A stretch of 64,000 nucleotides of DNA. It comes from Ricordea florida. Its lineage: Eukaryota; Cnidaria; Anthozoa; Corallimorpharia; Ricordeidae. The notes under the pieces are model-generated. The model saw only the letters and a program-made list of their open reading frames with translations. It had not been told where the DNA came from and ran no database searches. Both the position numbers and the translations under genes were made by a program. This document shows positions 7,974-19,604 of the stretch, one piece after another. Where the stretch lies: assembly GCA_949710005.1 (NCBI GenBank), contig OX453274.1, positions 6,183,674-6,247,673 on the forward strand. Reading direction: 5' to 3'. Positions within the stretch are counted from its first letter, which is position 1. Every line of letters starts with the position of its first letter.

Positions 7974-10730
7974 TTGTCTTGAAGTGTTGGCCCAGAACTG
8001 TCGTTTTCCCCCTACTTCTTCTCTTCTTCTAGAAGACACGCTTTAAGCCTGGTCACAAATCAACGCACACTCGGGTATATTAGAGGTCTACGGTACGGAG
8101 AGACGCAATCTTGGTTAAAATCTAACCGTGAGGGGCATGAGACTGAAAGTTTAGCTTTCCCGGTTTACACTTAAGAAACAAGGGCAGCAAGTGCAAGCAT
8201 TAGTTTAACTCGAGTACACATACACAAAAAAAAACCTGTGCAATTGCTGCACTATGTAAATTGCTTTCTGGTTTGCTCTTGTGTTCACACGGCACTAGTT
8301 GTGATTTATGCTTGCGTATGTTTGCGTCACACACCGTCAGGGTTCCTGACAGTGTGAACCAAAGAATACATTTTGAGAGCTGACATTCAAAACGTCAGCT
8401 TCAAATCAAAACGAATATTGAATTATCGGCTTATTAACTCCCTTTTGTAAATCAGGGTAATCCCTTTAGTCGATCGTGTACTGACAACCACCAAAGGATC
8501 ACAATCTCTTGGTACCGATTATTGATATTTCTAATCGGGATTCTACAGGAACGCCTGAGTCATAAAATGCAAGCCGTTCTTGATCGCCAAAAATGGGTTC
8601 ATGGTCCCGGGCGTTCCTTTTGTGGACCATGGAAACTGGGGACGAGAACGCGGAGGTATTCTGTGAGACAGATTCTGCTTGTAACCACGAAAAATAACCA
8701 CCATCTATTGGTACACTTCATGACACATAAATAAGGTATACACGGCGCTGTAATGACCCTATTTAGCATGGCGGACTGCAGGAACGTTGTTTATATTGTG
8801 AAGTTACATGTATGCAGTGAATAGAGTACATGGTTCAATTGCCAGTTTCATTTCTTGCTTCCTAGCTAATAGTAGATAAAAATGCAGTCACTGCTATGAA
8901 AACTGTACACATTCTCTTCCCACTGAAATTTCAGCACACCAATGCCATAGCTTATGCTGAGAAATCGGCCAGAAAGTGCCCTTACAGTCATTCAATGATT
9001 CGTAATGAGCATTTCACAGAAATATAATACTAACTATCCAAATGGTATCTTCACTGTATATAATCATTATTGCAGCAGACACAAGTACCCATTGGGTAGC
9101 TATTTTTTGTACTTATCGGGACAGCATTGGCGACCTGTCTTTTTTTTATATCATTATCAGCGGATTCCACGAAAATAGTTTGTTTTTCTTCCGCGAAAAA
9201 TAATAAAGATGAAAAGGTGAAATTCTAGAGCTGGATTTATTCTTTTTAGCTTTGTTTCTTTTCGACAGAAACGGTCGCAGGGCAATTAATGACGCAGGCG
9301 GAGGACATTGCGTGATAACTGCCCAGTAATTTTGCACCACCTGACGCAAAGTAGCCAATAGAATTGCGCGAAAATTAAGCGTGGGTTATAATTCCCTATA
9401 AGTGGCTGCTTTGCAAGTGAGCATTTACACGCAAGCAAATATCACAGGGGTGTTCAAGGAAAAACATGTGCAATTCCATGACATCCTTAAGTAATGACAG
9501 GAGCCCATCACCATTACCTTACTACCGCTTTCCAATTCGTGAATATAACAAATGGAATCGTGGCGAGGATTCCGCAAATGTCGCTTTGAAACTTTACAAA
9601 AATCTTCTTTCTTTAATTCTTCTGCTCCTGAGCGCTTCATCAGTTTCTTGAACAGTGAAACGTTTCACGAGGAGAAAACCGTAGGGCTGCGTTTACGACT
9701 TGAAAAGTAGCTCTAATCAGGCTAATTCATTCCTCCAAACTTTTATCGTGTTTAGTTACATATTATTTAATCTAAGCCTTCTTTGAACAGTGGGATACAT
9801 TTTGAGTAAATTCTGGAATGGCTTTTGTGATAAGAGGGCAAAAGATGCGAAGAAAAGCGAAAGATCGGAAGAGAAAGCGAGTTGGTCACTTACAGCAACG
9901 GAAACTATGGAAACCGCTTTCGCGGGAAATATGAGTTCTAAAAATAACCACATCTGCTTCTGTGCTGGGGACGCCACCCAACACAGAGGAACGCTCCTGG
10001 TGATGGGCTCCTTGTAATGACAATCGCTGCGTTAAGAACGGTGTCATATAATTAACGACCACACAGAGAACGCTTTTCCTGTTTAAGATGGCTTAATACA
10101 GTTTATTAGCGACAAGTAAGTCTCTTTCGCGAGCACGTTTCCTAACGGTTTACTCGCGAGCGAATATCACGCGGGTGATCGAGGAAAACACTGATGTGTG
10201 TAAGTCCTTTAAATCTTACAGTGACAACAATCATTGTGCTCAGAGCGGTGTGATAACAGCCTTAAAGTGAACAAGACGCTTTTTTGGGTACTTTTTCAGT
10301 ATGAGTGTTTTTAAAGATTGGGGGGAGTGTAGGTCGTCCAGGGGAGCTTTTGTGAACTTCGAACTACATGGCTTGGATGTTACAATATCTTAGCAAGATT
10401 TCCATTAACATTGAAAGTACGGTAATTAAATAAAGGGCGATTATAAGAATCTAAAACCTATGGCATAACAGATATTGAGAGAGACACGAAAGCACAAAAT
10501 CTACACCAGTGATATACATGCACAAAACTGTTGCCACAATAAACCTTTCACTAGCAGCAATAAAACTTGTTTCAACAATAGATTCTAGATGAAATCGTCA
10601 AAACTGTCTTATCTGCATTCAGACATGAATAAAAAGTTTGAATGAAATAATGCACAGTCTTACTTTTGATTTCTGATAAGATGGTAACCTTCTCTACGAA
10701 TTATTCCAGGTTTTTAATCTTGTGATGGAA
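7974..10730. other. No gene recognised
   Basis: No conserved reading frame or splice-paired exon is convincing. The junction between the Polinton-like element and host DNA should lie somewhere in the first part of this stretch but no terminal repeat could be identified. Short frames such as 9790-10017 lack an ATG and family resemblance. Segments near 9420-9470 and 10150-10200 share a faint similarity (both contain GCGAATATCAC/GCAAATATCAC followed by a GGGTG run), possibly an old duplication. Confidence 0.5.
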
Positions 10731-11130
10731 CTGAGTTAACAGACCTCTTAAAAGTTCTGTGATTTCGAAGGAAAACGCTACACTCTTAAAGGAACAAGTG
10801 CCGGTCCTAAAATTTTTTGTTTCATTCCTTGTTCGATATTACGTTACTCAAAAGGCTCGGGGCTTATGCATGCTTTTATTTGTTTTTTAATGACCTTAGG
10901 TTTTGCGAAGTGAACTTGGCTTTATTTTCCTTTTTCCTTATTGCCACCGGATGTGAATTCAACGAAATGTAAAAATGAATGGCCTCTCTAACAACATTCT
11001 ACCCTGAGGCTGTGATCTGTATACGTATGTTACTTTTCTCTTGTGCCCTGTTCGATAGCAGATCGTCGGATTTGTCCTTGAGATATTCCTTAACAGTGAT
11101 GAGTTTGTCACCATGGCCACTGTTTCCTTA
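10731..11130 (+). repeat. Direct duplication, copy A1 (about 400 bp)
   Basis: Nearly the same 400 bp recur at 12322-12721, starting with CTGAGTTAACAGACCTCTTA and ending at TGTTTCCTTA, with only scattered substitutions and small indels. A much more decayed relative is visible at about 16323-16450. No long open frame is shared between the copies, so it is probably regulatory or a non-coding repeat. Confidence 0.9.
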
Positions 11131-11312
11131 GGGAAGGTACGTTTTTACTTGGGGGGGAGGGCTGGGAAATTTTGGTATTTTTTTTTTCCAAAAAAGTTTT
11201 GGCCCTCCCTCGCGTTCTAACAAAAAAACCCCTGACCCTCCCCCCCACCCCTCCACCTTAAGGTGACTGACAAAACTTTTATAGCTGAAGTTTTAATATG
11301 GAAGTATAAACC

Positions 11313-11409
11313 ATGACTATTATAAAAGTTTTGAACATAAAATATGTAAGGGAAAATACACGCGCTTCTTTCATCGACTTGCCGGCATTGCTGTTGGTTA
11401 TTTTAACAG
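11313..11409 (+). other. Possible exon ending in a consensus donor (weak)
   Basis: An ATG-started frame at 11313 encodes a hydrophobic tail (LPALLLVILT) and reaches AACAG|GTAAGG at 11409/11410, a good donor. The next plausible acceptor (ends 11647) does not keep this frame open, so a coding link is not supported. It might be a signal-peptide-like exon or chance. Confidence 0.2.
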
Positions 11410-11647
11410 GTAAGGTTTATTTGTTTAGCATGCGAAATCTGCCTCTCAAAAACAAATATTTCCTACATTTCCGAATTCTGTTAAAGGCAGACAGGCCTCT
11501 GTAGGAAAAGGAAACTTCTCGCACATGATTGAAGGATCATTAAAAATTTACCTATGAAGCCAAACATCATTTAAAGGAAAGAAAGATGAGAAAGTGAAGG
11601 TGGTGAAGGCACATATTGGCAGTAAGATTTTGATTTCTATTGTGCAG

Positions 11648-11894
11648 GACAGTCAGAACAACATTCAGCCAGCCTGACTTAAATTCAGAGTCTGACAGTG
11701 ACAGTGACAGGGTAGAGCGCATTGTTGGATCTACCAGTACCTCGACAGAACCAAACGACTCAGGAGATCAGGCAGTAGATAGCCAACAGCAAGAAGCTGA
11801 AGAAACGATACCTGTGTCAAGCACTTCCGTTACGGACGAAAAAGGACACGAGTCCTCCGAGAAAACTATGTGCCATGCAATAATATACATGTAG
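11648..11894 (+). other. Possible 3'-terminal exon, acidic Ser/Thr-rich tail (weak)
   Basis: A TTGTGCAG acceptor-like site ends at 11647. The frame that follows is open for about 80 codons to TAG at 11892-11894. It encodes a low-complexity acidic stretch with SESDSDSDR and many Ser, Thr and Gln. It has no own start codon, as expected for an internal or last exon. No family is recognised. Confidence 0.3.
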
Positions 11895-12150
11895 AAATGT
11901 ATTAAACCTAGTACCCATAATAAAATACGAAATTAAATCAAAGTAGGTGAAAAGAAAAACTTAATCTGTAAGAAAAATGAAAAGCAACGTCACAAAAATT
12001 CTCGTTAGAAAATTCTGGAAAAGATGTGTGACCCTGCCTTCAATAGCTCACATGAGGTGTGGTCAGGTATGGCCCTCCCCTTTTGGTGCTCACTTTCACT
12101 GATGAGCCTCCCCTCTAAGGCCCCAGCCCTCCCCCCCCCCCCAATAAACA

Positions 12151-12321
12151 TTAAACATCTACATTCTCATAGTGTCCATAGTGGGCAACCTTGCAAAGTC
12201 TGATTCATTACACACTTTTTAACGGGATGATTTGCGGTTCAATTTCGAGGTCGTTTAAATTTGCGGTTCGGTATTAATTGTGATCACAGGACCATTTGCA
12301 TAGCTGTACTAGACCTCCTAA
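12151..12321 (+). repeat. Duplication unit B1
   Basis: This segment, starting AAACATCTACATTCTCATA, recurs at about 12721-12868 with small deletions. Together with the A copies it gives the order A1 ... B1-A2-B2, suggesting unequal exchange of a composite A-B unit. Confidence 0.75.
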
Positions 12322-12721
12322 CTGAGTTAACAGACCTCTTAAAAGTTCTGTGATTTCGAAGGAAAACGCTACCCTCTTAAAGGAACAAGTGCCGGTCCTA
12401 AAATTTTTGTTTTATTCCTTGTTCGATATTACGTTCCCCGAAAGGCTCGGGGCTTATGCATGCTTTTACTTGTTATTTTAATGACCTTAGGTTTTGTGAA
12501 GTGAACTTGGCTTTATTTTCCTTTTTCCTTATTGCCACAGGATGTGAATTCAACGAAATGTAAAAATGAATGGCCTCTCTAACAACATTCTACCCTGAGG
12601 CTGTGATCTGTATACGTATGTTACTTTTCTCTTGTGCCCTGTTCGATAGCAGATCGTCGGATTTGTGCTTGAGATGTTCTCTATCAGTGATGTGTTTGTC
12701 ACCATGGCCTCTGTTTCCTTA
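12322..12721 (+). repeat. Direct duplication, copy A2 (about 400 bp)
   Basis: The second copy of the 10731-11130 block. It sits about 650 bp upstream of the ApoL-like coding start and is flanked on both sides by B units. Identity is high by eye over the full length. Confidence 0.9.
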
Positions 12722-12868
12722 AACATCTACATTCTCATATTGGGCAACCTTGCAGAGTCTGATTCATTACACACTTTTTTTTTTAACGGGATCATTACGA
12801 GGTCGTTTGCGGTTCGGTATTAATTGTGATCACGGGACCATTTGCATAGCTGTACTTGACCTCCTAAC
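12721..12868 (+). repeat. Duplication unit B2
   Basis: The second copy of B1, with a short internal deletion and a longer T run; it retains the TTAATTGTGATCAC and GACCATTTGCATAGCTGTAC segments. Confidence 0.75.
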
Positions 12869-13023
12869 ATTTTCCAAGAAAGAAAACAAAACAACCTACG
12901 CAAATCCGGTTTCTGCTTACATGGAGCCAATGAATGACGGTCAATTTCATTTCCTTGTAATGGTTATTTAAACCAACACCAACTCTTGGATTACCAGATG
13001 GTTGAAGCCCCCAACAGTCACAA

Positions 13024-13373
13024 CAGGTAAGTGTTTTCTTTCTATTCGTTGTTCTCTGTTTCCTCGGTGTAGCCACCCTAACTAGTACAATCATTTTTGG
13101 GGACAAAAGTACACAGGTTGTTTTGTAGGGCAAGCTAAGAGAAGTTCTTAAGCTGTTCGAGGTTACATATATAGAGTAACGATTAAGGGGAATTTTGGTA
13201 CGCAGCTCTATGATTTCCGCACAAATTGTACGTAAATAGATTTACGATCTAGTCTTAAAATCTAATTTAAAAAAGTCTTTCGAGAGTAACTGATTTGTTT
13301 TTCCTACGACATTACATTTTCCTTAAAAATTCCATTCGTTCAAGTAAGATAAGCTTCTTTTTTTCTGTTTCAG
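13024..13373 (+). other. Probable 5' UTR intron of the ApoL-like gene (13027-13373)
   Basis: A perfect donor CAG|GTAAGT occurs at 13026/13027, and a TTTTTTTCTGTTTCAG acceptor ends at 13373, 36 bp before the ApoL-like start codon. Together they define a 347-bp intron that would place a non-coding first exon upstream of 13026, next to unit B2. The pairing is inferred from site quality. Confidence 0.55.
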
Positions 13374-13799
13374 ATAAGGTTGCTTAAAAGTCTTGAGTAA
13401 AAACGAAACATGCCCGGAGAACTCGACACCAAATTGTTACCCAAATTTCTGGATCAGTTGGGCAAGATGATAAATTCACGAGACGAAATGATAAAATGGC
13501 TTGAGGACTTCATTAAAGACGTCAAAACACAAGAAATTGCAATAAACAGTGTCAAGACTGGTGCAGCGGTGGTGGGTACGGCATCTGCCATTGCCTTGTT
13601 CACTCCATTAGCACCATTTGCTCTAGCTGGCATGGTCGCAGCTGGAGGTGCTGGTGTAGCTACTACGATTGGCGACTTTATTGCCAATAAGGTTAAAGGA
13701 GGAAATCTTGAAACCAAAGTGGAAAACATGAAAGCCGAAGACTCTAAGTTGGAAAAGCTACAGGAGGAGCTCAATGCACAGGCTGAAATACTTGCGAAG
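13374..13799 (+). CDS. APOL-like: Apolipoprotein-L-like protein, coding exon 1 (CDS from 13410)
   Basis: The CDS starts at ATG 13410 in the context AAACATG and gives 130 complete codons to AAG|GTAAAT at 13799/13800 (phase 0). It encodes an amphipathic N-terminal helix (LDQLGKMINSRDEMIKWLED), then a Gly/Ala-rich hydrophobic hairpin of about 45 residues (TGAAVVGTASAIALFTPLAP and onward), then a charged coiled coil (KLEKLQEELNAQAEIL). This is the layout of ApoL proteins, whose hairpin inserts in membranes and forms pH-gated channels in the studied members. It continues in the exon at 14103. Cellular role here is unknown; membrane association is inferred from the hairpin. Confidence 0.75.
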
Positions 13800-14102
13800 G
13801 TAAATAACTAACTAACTACTGAGGTTACTAAACAAATAAATACTTAAAGTCTCTGGGCCCAATAAGGATAACACTAAAACTAGATGTGATCCGGTAGAAA
13901 ACAAAAAATGTTTACATTGAAAGCCTAAAGGGAAGGTAAAAACCGCAATCAAGGGAATTAAAGGATTTAGTCTCTACTAGTGAGGCCAAACAGATGGTTA
14001 CCTAAGGTAGCATTAAAAAAATTAAGTAATGGGAGCGCTTCACGTGTGTCGCAATACCGGATAAAAACTTTAATGAGTTGGGTGCATTTTTTTTTGACTT
14101 AG

Positions 14103-14549
14103 AGTTTGAATATCCCCACAAACGACGCTGTCCTTTTCCTTCTGGTTGGCGTTCCAAAAATGGCCGCCCAAGCTGGCGTTCAAGTCGTAAAGGGTGCTGT
14201 CGATATTGTCAAAATTCTTCCACACTTAAAAGCTGTAAAAGATGCCATGAATCTAGGCGCCTCGTTTTCCCAAGCAGTTGCGCTGAGTAACACTGCGTTT
14301 CAAGGCGGTAGATTAACAGTTATGGGAGCAGAAGGTGCGGCAATGGCAGGCACAACACTGGCGGTCAGCTTATCAACGAAAATTCTTGGTGGTTTTGGTG
14401 CCGTGATTGGGGTTGCTGATGCGATTTACAGTTGGGCAAATAAAAATCCGAACCGAGAATCAGCCGAGGATTTGTTGCCAAAGGTGAAGGAAAACTTAAA
14501 GTCTCTCAAAGAAATGAAGGAGAGGTTTGAACAGATGCAGGAGATATGA
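14103..14549 (+). CDS. APOL-like: Apolipoprotein-L-like protein, coding exon 2 (C-terminal)
   Basis: The acceptor TTTTTTGACTTAG ends at 14102 and joins exon 1 in phase 0, giving a 278-residue protein ending at TGA 14547-14549. The exon carries a helical segment (VQVVKGAVDIVKILPHLKAV), a second hydrophobic Gly/Ala block (MAGTTLAVSLSTKILGGFGA and onward, ending VIGVADAIY) and a charged terminal helix (LLPKVKENLKSLKEMKERF). The GGxGAVIGVADAIYSW-to-terminal-coiled-coil pattern is the most ApoL-like part. The open frame has no ATG at its start, which supports its being a spliced exon rather than a separate gene. The intron is 303 bp. Confidence 0.75.
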   Translation, partial: SLNIPTNDAVLFLLVGVPKMAAQAGVQVVKGAVDIVKILPHLKAVKDAMNLGASFSQAVALSNTAFQGGRLTVMGAEGAAMAGTTLAVSLSTKILGGFGAVIGVADAIYSWANKNPNRESAEDLLPKVKENLKSLKEMKERFEQMQEI

Positions 14550-17500
14550 CACTCAAACATTCTAGTGCTGTGTTTCAATCTGATAATGATTTCAAAATAT
14601 GAACAGTGTGTTTTAGCTCTTGATTAGCCGTGCGATTAAATGCTGTTTTGTTAGTTTTTATATGTTAACCGAGCCTTTCCGACTCTGGAGCTAGCTTCGA
14701 CATTTGTTATTAGCGTGGTGTGAAATACCTGAGGCAAACGCCATTATATTATCATACTCTATGAGTGTTTGACCCGATTCAACTCAAGAGAAAGTACAAG
14801 TTGGAGGGTTTTTTCTTATTCAGTTTTGCCAAAGCATTTGGTAAAAAGGTTTCTCGGCTAGCGCTTCAGGTGAATTTGTAGCTGGCTCTATAAGGAATAA
14901 TAGAATATCTTGCACTATCGAGAGAACATGAATGTTATTTTAACATGCACTATCTCATAAATTGAGTGAGTTTGGGTATTACGTATACGGTAACGACAAA
15001 CAGCTAAACTGAACTCAGACTTTACAAATAAAACTTCAAGCACCTTATGTAAATCTTGTCGTAAAATAGAAAAAAAAATCGCTTATTCTCAATCAGCAAT
15101 ACAGGTGCCGCCGTGTTACAGTTGATGAGTGTTCAAAGGGCAAAGGCAGACATAACAAGTTGCATTTTTTGCCCTTTGTTATTTTGCGTACACGTCACAC
15201 TTATTAAGCTCTTTGTAGTTCCCTGTTACCAGCACCAATATCGATGATATGGCATGGTTTGTGTTCGTCCTCATCACTTTATGTCTGAGGGTGTTTGTTT
15301 CTTCACCCAGCCAGTAGACAGGGTTGGCATACCAAGTATAAATCGAAGATTTTGGCACATGGAAGCAAAATGGGGCGAGTCTGCTGCTTTTATCCATAAA
15401 GCGCATATATGATTTGTATTTACAGAGTGTCTGTATATGTGGGCGGAATTCATTCATACCAATTTACTCCTCATTGAACGCACAAAATTATTGTTTACAT
15501 TACAAGTGTTGAAAGCGTTTACTTTCGATTTTATCGGCTTAGATGATGTTCCAATTTTTTTCAAGTTACCTGGTTTCGCAATTATTCCAATTTTTCAAAA
15601 TTAACACATGTTCAACTTCCTGTTTTGATGCATGTTGTTTTTATTTCTTTTAAGACATTTAATTGTTCTCGAGACTCGTGCATGGCATCCTAACATTTAT
15701 AATAATCTACATGCTTTTGTTAGACTTTCTAAAAGTCCTTTTTAATAATTCTTCCCTGGTCTGTTGGTTTTGCCGCTGGAAAGGACGAACTCTCGCGACT
15801 TACGTCGCTCGCAGAAAATGTCGGAGTAAACCCAACATATGAATACTTCCCCCTCTTTTATAGAGGAATAAATATAGCCGTTCTGAACTGTATCGGGATC
15901 AAATCTTCTCGCATACCATTTACCTTTACAACAAGAAATTTGATTGGCTGTTTATAGTAGATCCGCCTTCGCGACTTCGTCGCTCGAAGATTACCCTCTC
16001 GCTTCGTTCGAGGGAGATAAATAACTCAAAGATTAAGAAAAGGTTGATTTGTGGCAACTCTAGCTCTTTGTGGACTCTGTTCCTAATCGAAGCCGAAATC
16101 AACACAAAGGTCTACTGAAAGGAAATGTAGCCACTGATTTAATTTTAAAAACCGAAATTTAAATAAGCATGTTCCTGCTAAATTCGAAATGTTTAGTTTT
16201 TGAAAAGAGGTGTTTAACGGAACTGTATTAATAACTATTGTCAATGACTCTTGTAGTTAATGTAAAAACCGAGTGAAAGAACTCTAGAAAATCTAGACGT
16301 GTTTTCGCGGTCCGTACTTCTTAAAGAGTCCTCGTAAGCTCCATAATTTTCAAGTAAAACGCTACATTCTGAAAGGGATAAACAAATAGCACCCTGTGTT
16401 CGTTCGTGCTCTTTTAATTTTTTGTTCGATATTTAGTTCCTCGAGAAGCTCTGGGCTCAAGTTATTTTAATTGCAATGCAAATTCTATGATCATGACGTC
16501 AGAGGGTAACATTTTGAGCATTGAGGTATTTTTGCACCCTTGATGCGCACACATCAGGCGGTGTTGGACAAGACTCGCAAAGCGTGCCGGGAGAAATGTT
16601 TGCTCGTGCTCATTTTCATCTGATCGCCGAAAGGTAAACTGACACCTGAAGGTGATATGGAACATGACTTTTAGGGGGTTTGCTCGCTTCCGATGCTGAA
16701 AGAAATCTCGAATGATATCTATATTAAAACTTTCGCAGGGCAAGTGACAATTGTAGATGTCTTCTACTCGATTCACAAGCCGTCATTTTCAGTGCTGAAC
16801 AAGTGATTTTAAGAATAGAAGCTTCGCGGTACGTCGAATCTCTTCGGTTGAACGGAAAATCATTTTCGTTTCTGACATCTTAGAATTCGATCTTAACTTA
16901 CCAGAATTAACCTTAACTTCGGCACTTTCTTTCTTAGATACCTCGAAAACAGTCCCCACAGTACTTCCTCGTGTTGACTTATAATGACTGTAACCGACTG
17001 AATTAGGAATAATCAATTAGGGTATAAAGCCATATCCCAGATCATTTATACTGGGATGTTTTGGCTGAGATAGCTAAATTGTAGCAACAGTTTGAAATAA
17101 AAGCAGATTCACTATATTGAACACTTGCAGTAACTCTTATGCAGCTTTATAGGTAGTCAGTTGCATTACGCATTAAGTATTCTGTTTTAGTCTATTCTAT
17201 TCTAAATGTGGTGTTGTAAACAGCAGCATGCTGTTGCTTTCTTTTTTTCATAACTGCAGGGTTGGTGGATAAAGTTAGTTCTTGGGAAGTATAGCAAAGT
17301 TGACTCCAAGCCCATAGTCTTTTGGTAATTTAGCATTTGCTTCAAATATGTTGGCAGGTTCTCAACTTCTGGTATAATTTATCGCTTTGTCCTCTAGTTA
17401 AAGAAGCCTCCAGGTGGATTGACAGTTATGTGTAGATTATATATACATGCATAAAACACGTATTATTTATTAAGCCTAGGTATAGTCTCCCACTGCTACC

Positions 17501-18002
17501 AAAATTGAAAGAAAAACAAGTATAAAGAAGTGAGGGATCAAAAATAATCAGCGATAGATGACTGAAAAACAACATCCAAGAGTAGTAAATTTCAATTTGA
17601 GACAACAAATTGTTCAAGACAGGCAGTGGTCATGATAGTGAAAATTCACTGTAAATGAGATTGTCCGGGGACAAATGGGTGGAGACTCAAAAACACCGTC
17701 CGGTAGACAAATGACACTGGGATTTTGGCTTTACGATGCTTTACTGTTTTAACACTAACGTTACACAGATTTCGGAATACCGTACGTCTCACCTTTCTTC
17801 GCTGGATTACGGCAACCCGCAAGAAAAACACGATGAGCGTCTCCGCAAGATTATTTCTCACGAGCACATGGCAAAAACAGAAACTTGATATCCCGTGGCA
17901 CGTTGGTATTTGCCCAAATGGATATCGTAATCGATACGGACTACTGGAATTATAAACTTGTTGAGGAATAACCTCAACAGAGATGATATTTTTGATGGAC
18001 TA
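14550..18002. other. No gene recognised; includes a decayed copy of the A repeat
   Basis: No conserved frame was found. At about 16323-16450 there is a diverged match to the A duplication (AAACGCTACATTCT, TTGTTCGATATT, GAAGCTCTGGGCT). Around 15785-16012 the phrase CGACTT(A)CGTCGCTCG occurs twice. A hairpin around AAAGGGCAAA/TTTGCCCTTT lies at about 15135-15178. Confidence 0.5.
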
Positions 18003-18406
18003 GTATGTAACCCCGGGAGGGGGACTCCCATATGGAGTGGACGGGGATGCTCGTCGGAAATTTTGAATTTAACCCCTAAAAGAGACCAATCTGGGCGTGG
18101 CCGAAGCTTATTCAGACCCCTAAAAGAGACCAGTTTACAAAACAGACAAATAAAAAGTACAGTGACTTTTAATGATGGCGAAGACCTTATCATCGAATTC
18201 TGAATTGAAAAAATATAAAGAATCAAAATTCTTTCTGTTTTGTTATTTCTTCGCGTGCAACCCTTAGCGAGACCTTGACGGCTAAAAATAATGACATTTT
18301 GCCCAGAACACCCTAAGCGAGACCAAAATCCGAAATTTACACCCCTAAGCGAAACGACGAGCATCCCCGTCCATTCCATATGGGAGTCCCCCCCCCGGGT
18401 ATGTAA
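18003..18406. mobile_element. hAT-like MITE with 8-bp target site duplication
   Basis: Terminal inverted repeats of about 45-50 bp (starting CCCGGGAGGGGGACTCCCAT on the left) bound a 388-bp element at 18011-18398. Both sides are flanked by the direct 8-mer GTATGTAA (18003-18010 and 18399-18406). An 8-bp duplication is the hAT-superfamily signature. The interior repeats the phrase CCCCTAAAAGAGACCA and has no transposase, so it is non-autonomous. Minus- and plus-strand frames across it are repeat-derived. Confidence 0.8.
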
Positions 18407-18657
18407 CGCAGCATCCAAAAATCTTGAACATCTGCCAAACAAACGGATCACATATGCACTACCAAAACAAATTAAGAGCGGTTGGTTTTTACAAGCAAAG
18501 CTGGAGATCTTTGTCATTCTGCTAACCTGTGATCAATTGCATAGGGCACTTGTTACGAACGATTATGGCACATAAATTGTCACAAATTAATGGCCGTGTT
18601 GATTGGCAGCAGCTGTGTTTACCAAATAAGTATACAGTTTCGATAACCCTCAAAAGA

Positions 18658-19604
18658 AGTGTATCTAATTGTCGAGGGTCGAGAGTAACATGTCGAGGGT
18701 CGAGGGTAACTTAAAAATATATATATTACTGTACACCATTAACTATCTTTGTTTTCATTGTTTTCGTACCTTGTTCAAATACACCCCAAGCACACAAAAA
18801 TAACGTAAAAACAGTATATTGAAATAGGGTTGTGTGACGTACTAACGATTAGGGAATGGCATGTCTGTTATCTGAGCCTTCAATTCCTTGCTGTTTGTTG
18901 ACTGCCCAAGACAACAATTGACACATTTAAACAGTTCTCCCTAGTTTATTTCGAATTGATTGGAAGCTCTAGAGTAGGGTGTAACCATAGCCATTTTAGG
19001 GTACGAGTATAGTTTGCAGTTAATAGTAATCATAGGCGAACGCGAGCTTGCCTTTCAATCTGTTGCTTTTTATCGAATTCTTTATAGACTCCCTAAAAAA
19101 ATACGAAAAAATCACACATTTTTAGCCGTTCTCAAGAAAGACAAACGTCATTCAACGTCCACTGTTTTTCCGCTAATTTTGTTTGCTTGGTGAGTATTAG
19201 AGCAAGGCATGAAAAGAAAAAGATATTTAATGGTGTACCGTAATGTTTTACAGTCCTAAATGGAGATGAGAAGCGTGAACATCGAGAAATGAAAGTTAGC
19301 GTGCATGTTTCTGGGCACTCCTCTGATAAGATTTGCGTGACAGTACAGAGAGCGTTATTGGTATCACCTCCCAAAATCCCATTTGACCATGTCACGCAAT
19401 GCTTTACTGAAAAAAGAAAAAGCTGTCGAAAGAATTCTGCCTTGATTTCTTCAGAAAATTATTTTGAATTTATTATATTTTAACTTTTCCTTTTTTTATA
19501 TTTTTCACTTTATTTATAGATATTTTTTAAGTTACCCTCGACCCTCGACATGCTATTCTCGACTCTCGACATTTTACCCTCGACCCTCGACAATTAGATA
19601 CACT
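18658..19604. mobile_element. 947-bp element with terminal inverted repeats made of GTCGAGGGTCGAG subrepeats
   Basis: Left end 18658-18712 and right end 19532-19604 are inverted copies beginning AGTGTATCTAATTGTCGAGG. Inside each TIR the phrase TGTCGAGGGTCGAGRGTAA is repeated, twice on the left and three times on the right. The core is AT-rich and encodes no recognisable protein. No clear target duplication was found. Probably a non-autonomous DNA transposon. Confidence 0.7.

Noticed and set aside
9790-10017. Small plus frame beginning GYILSKFWNGFCDKRAKDAK
   Set aside because: Starts at GTG rather than ATG, no family recognised and no splice-paired neighbour; the basic stretch is probably chance.
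17858-18517. 219-codon minus-strand frame
   Set aside because: It runs through the hAT-like MITE and its inverted repeats; composition is not protein-like.
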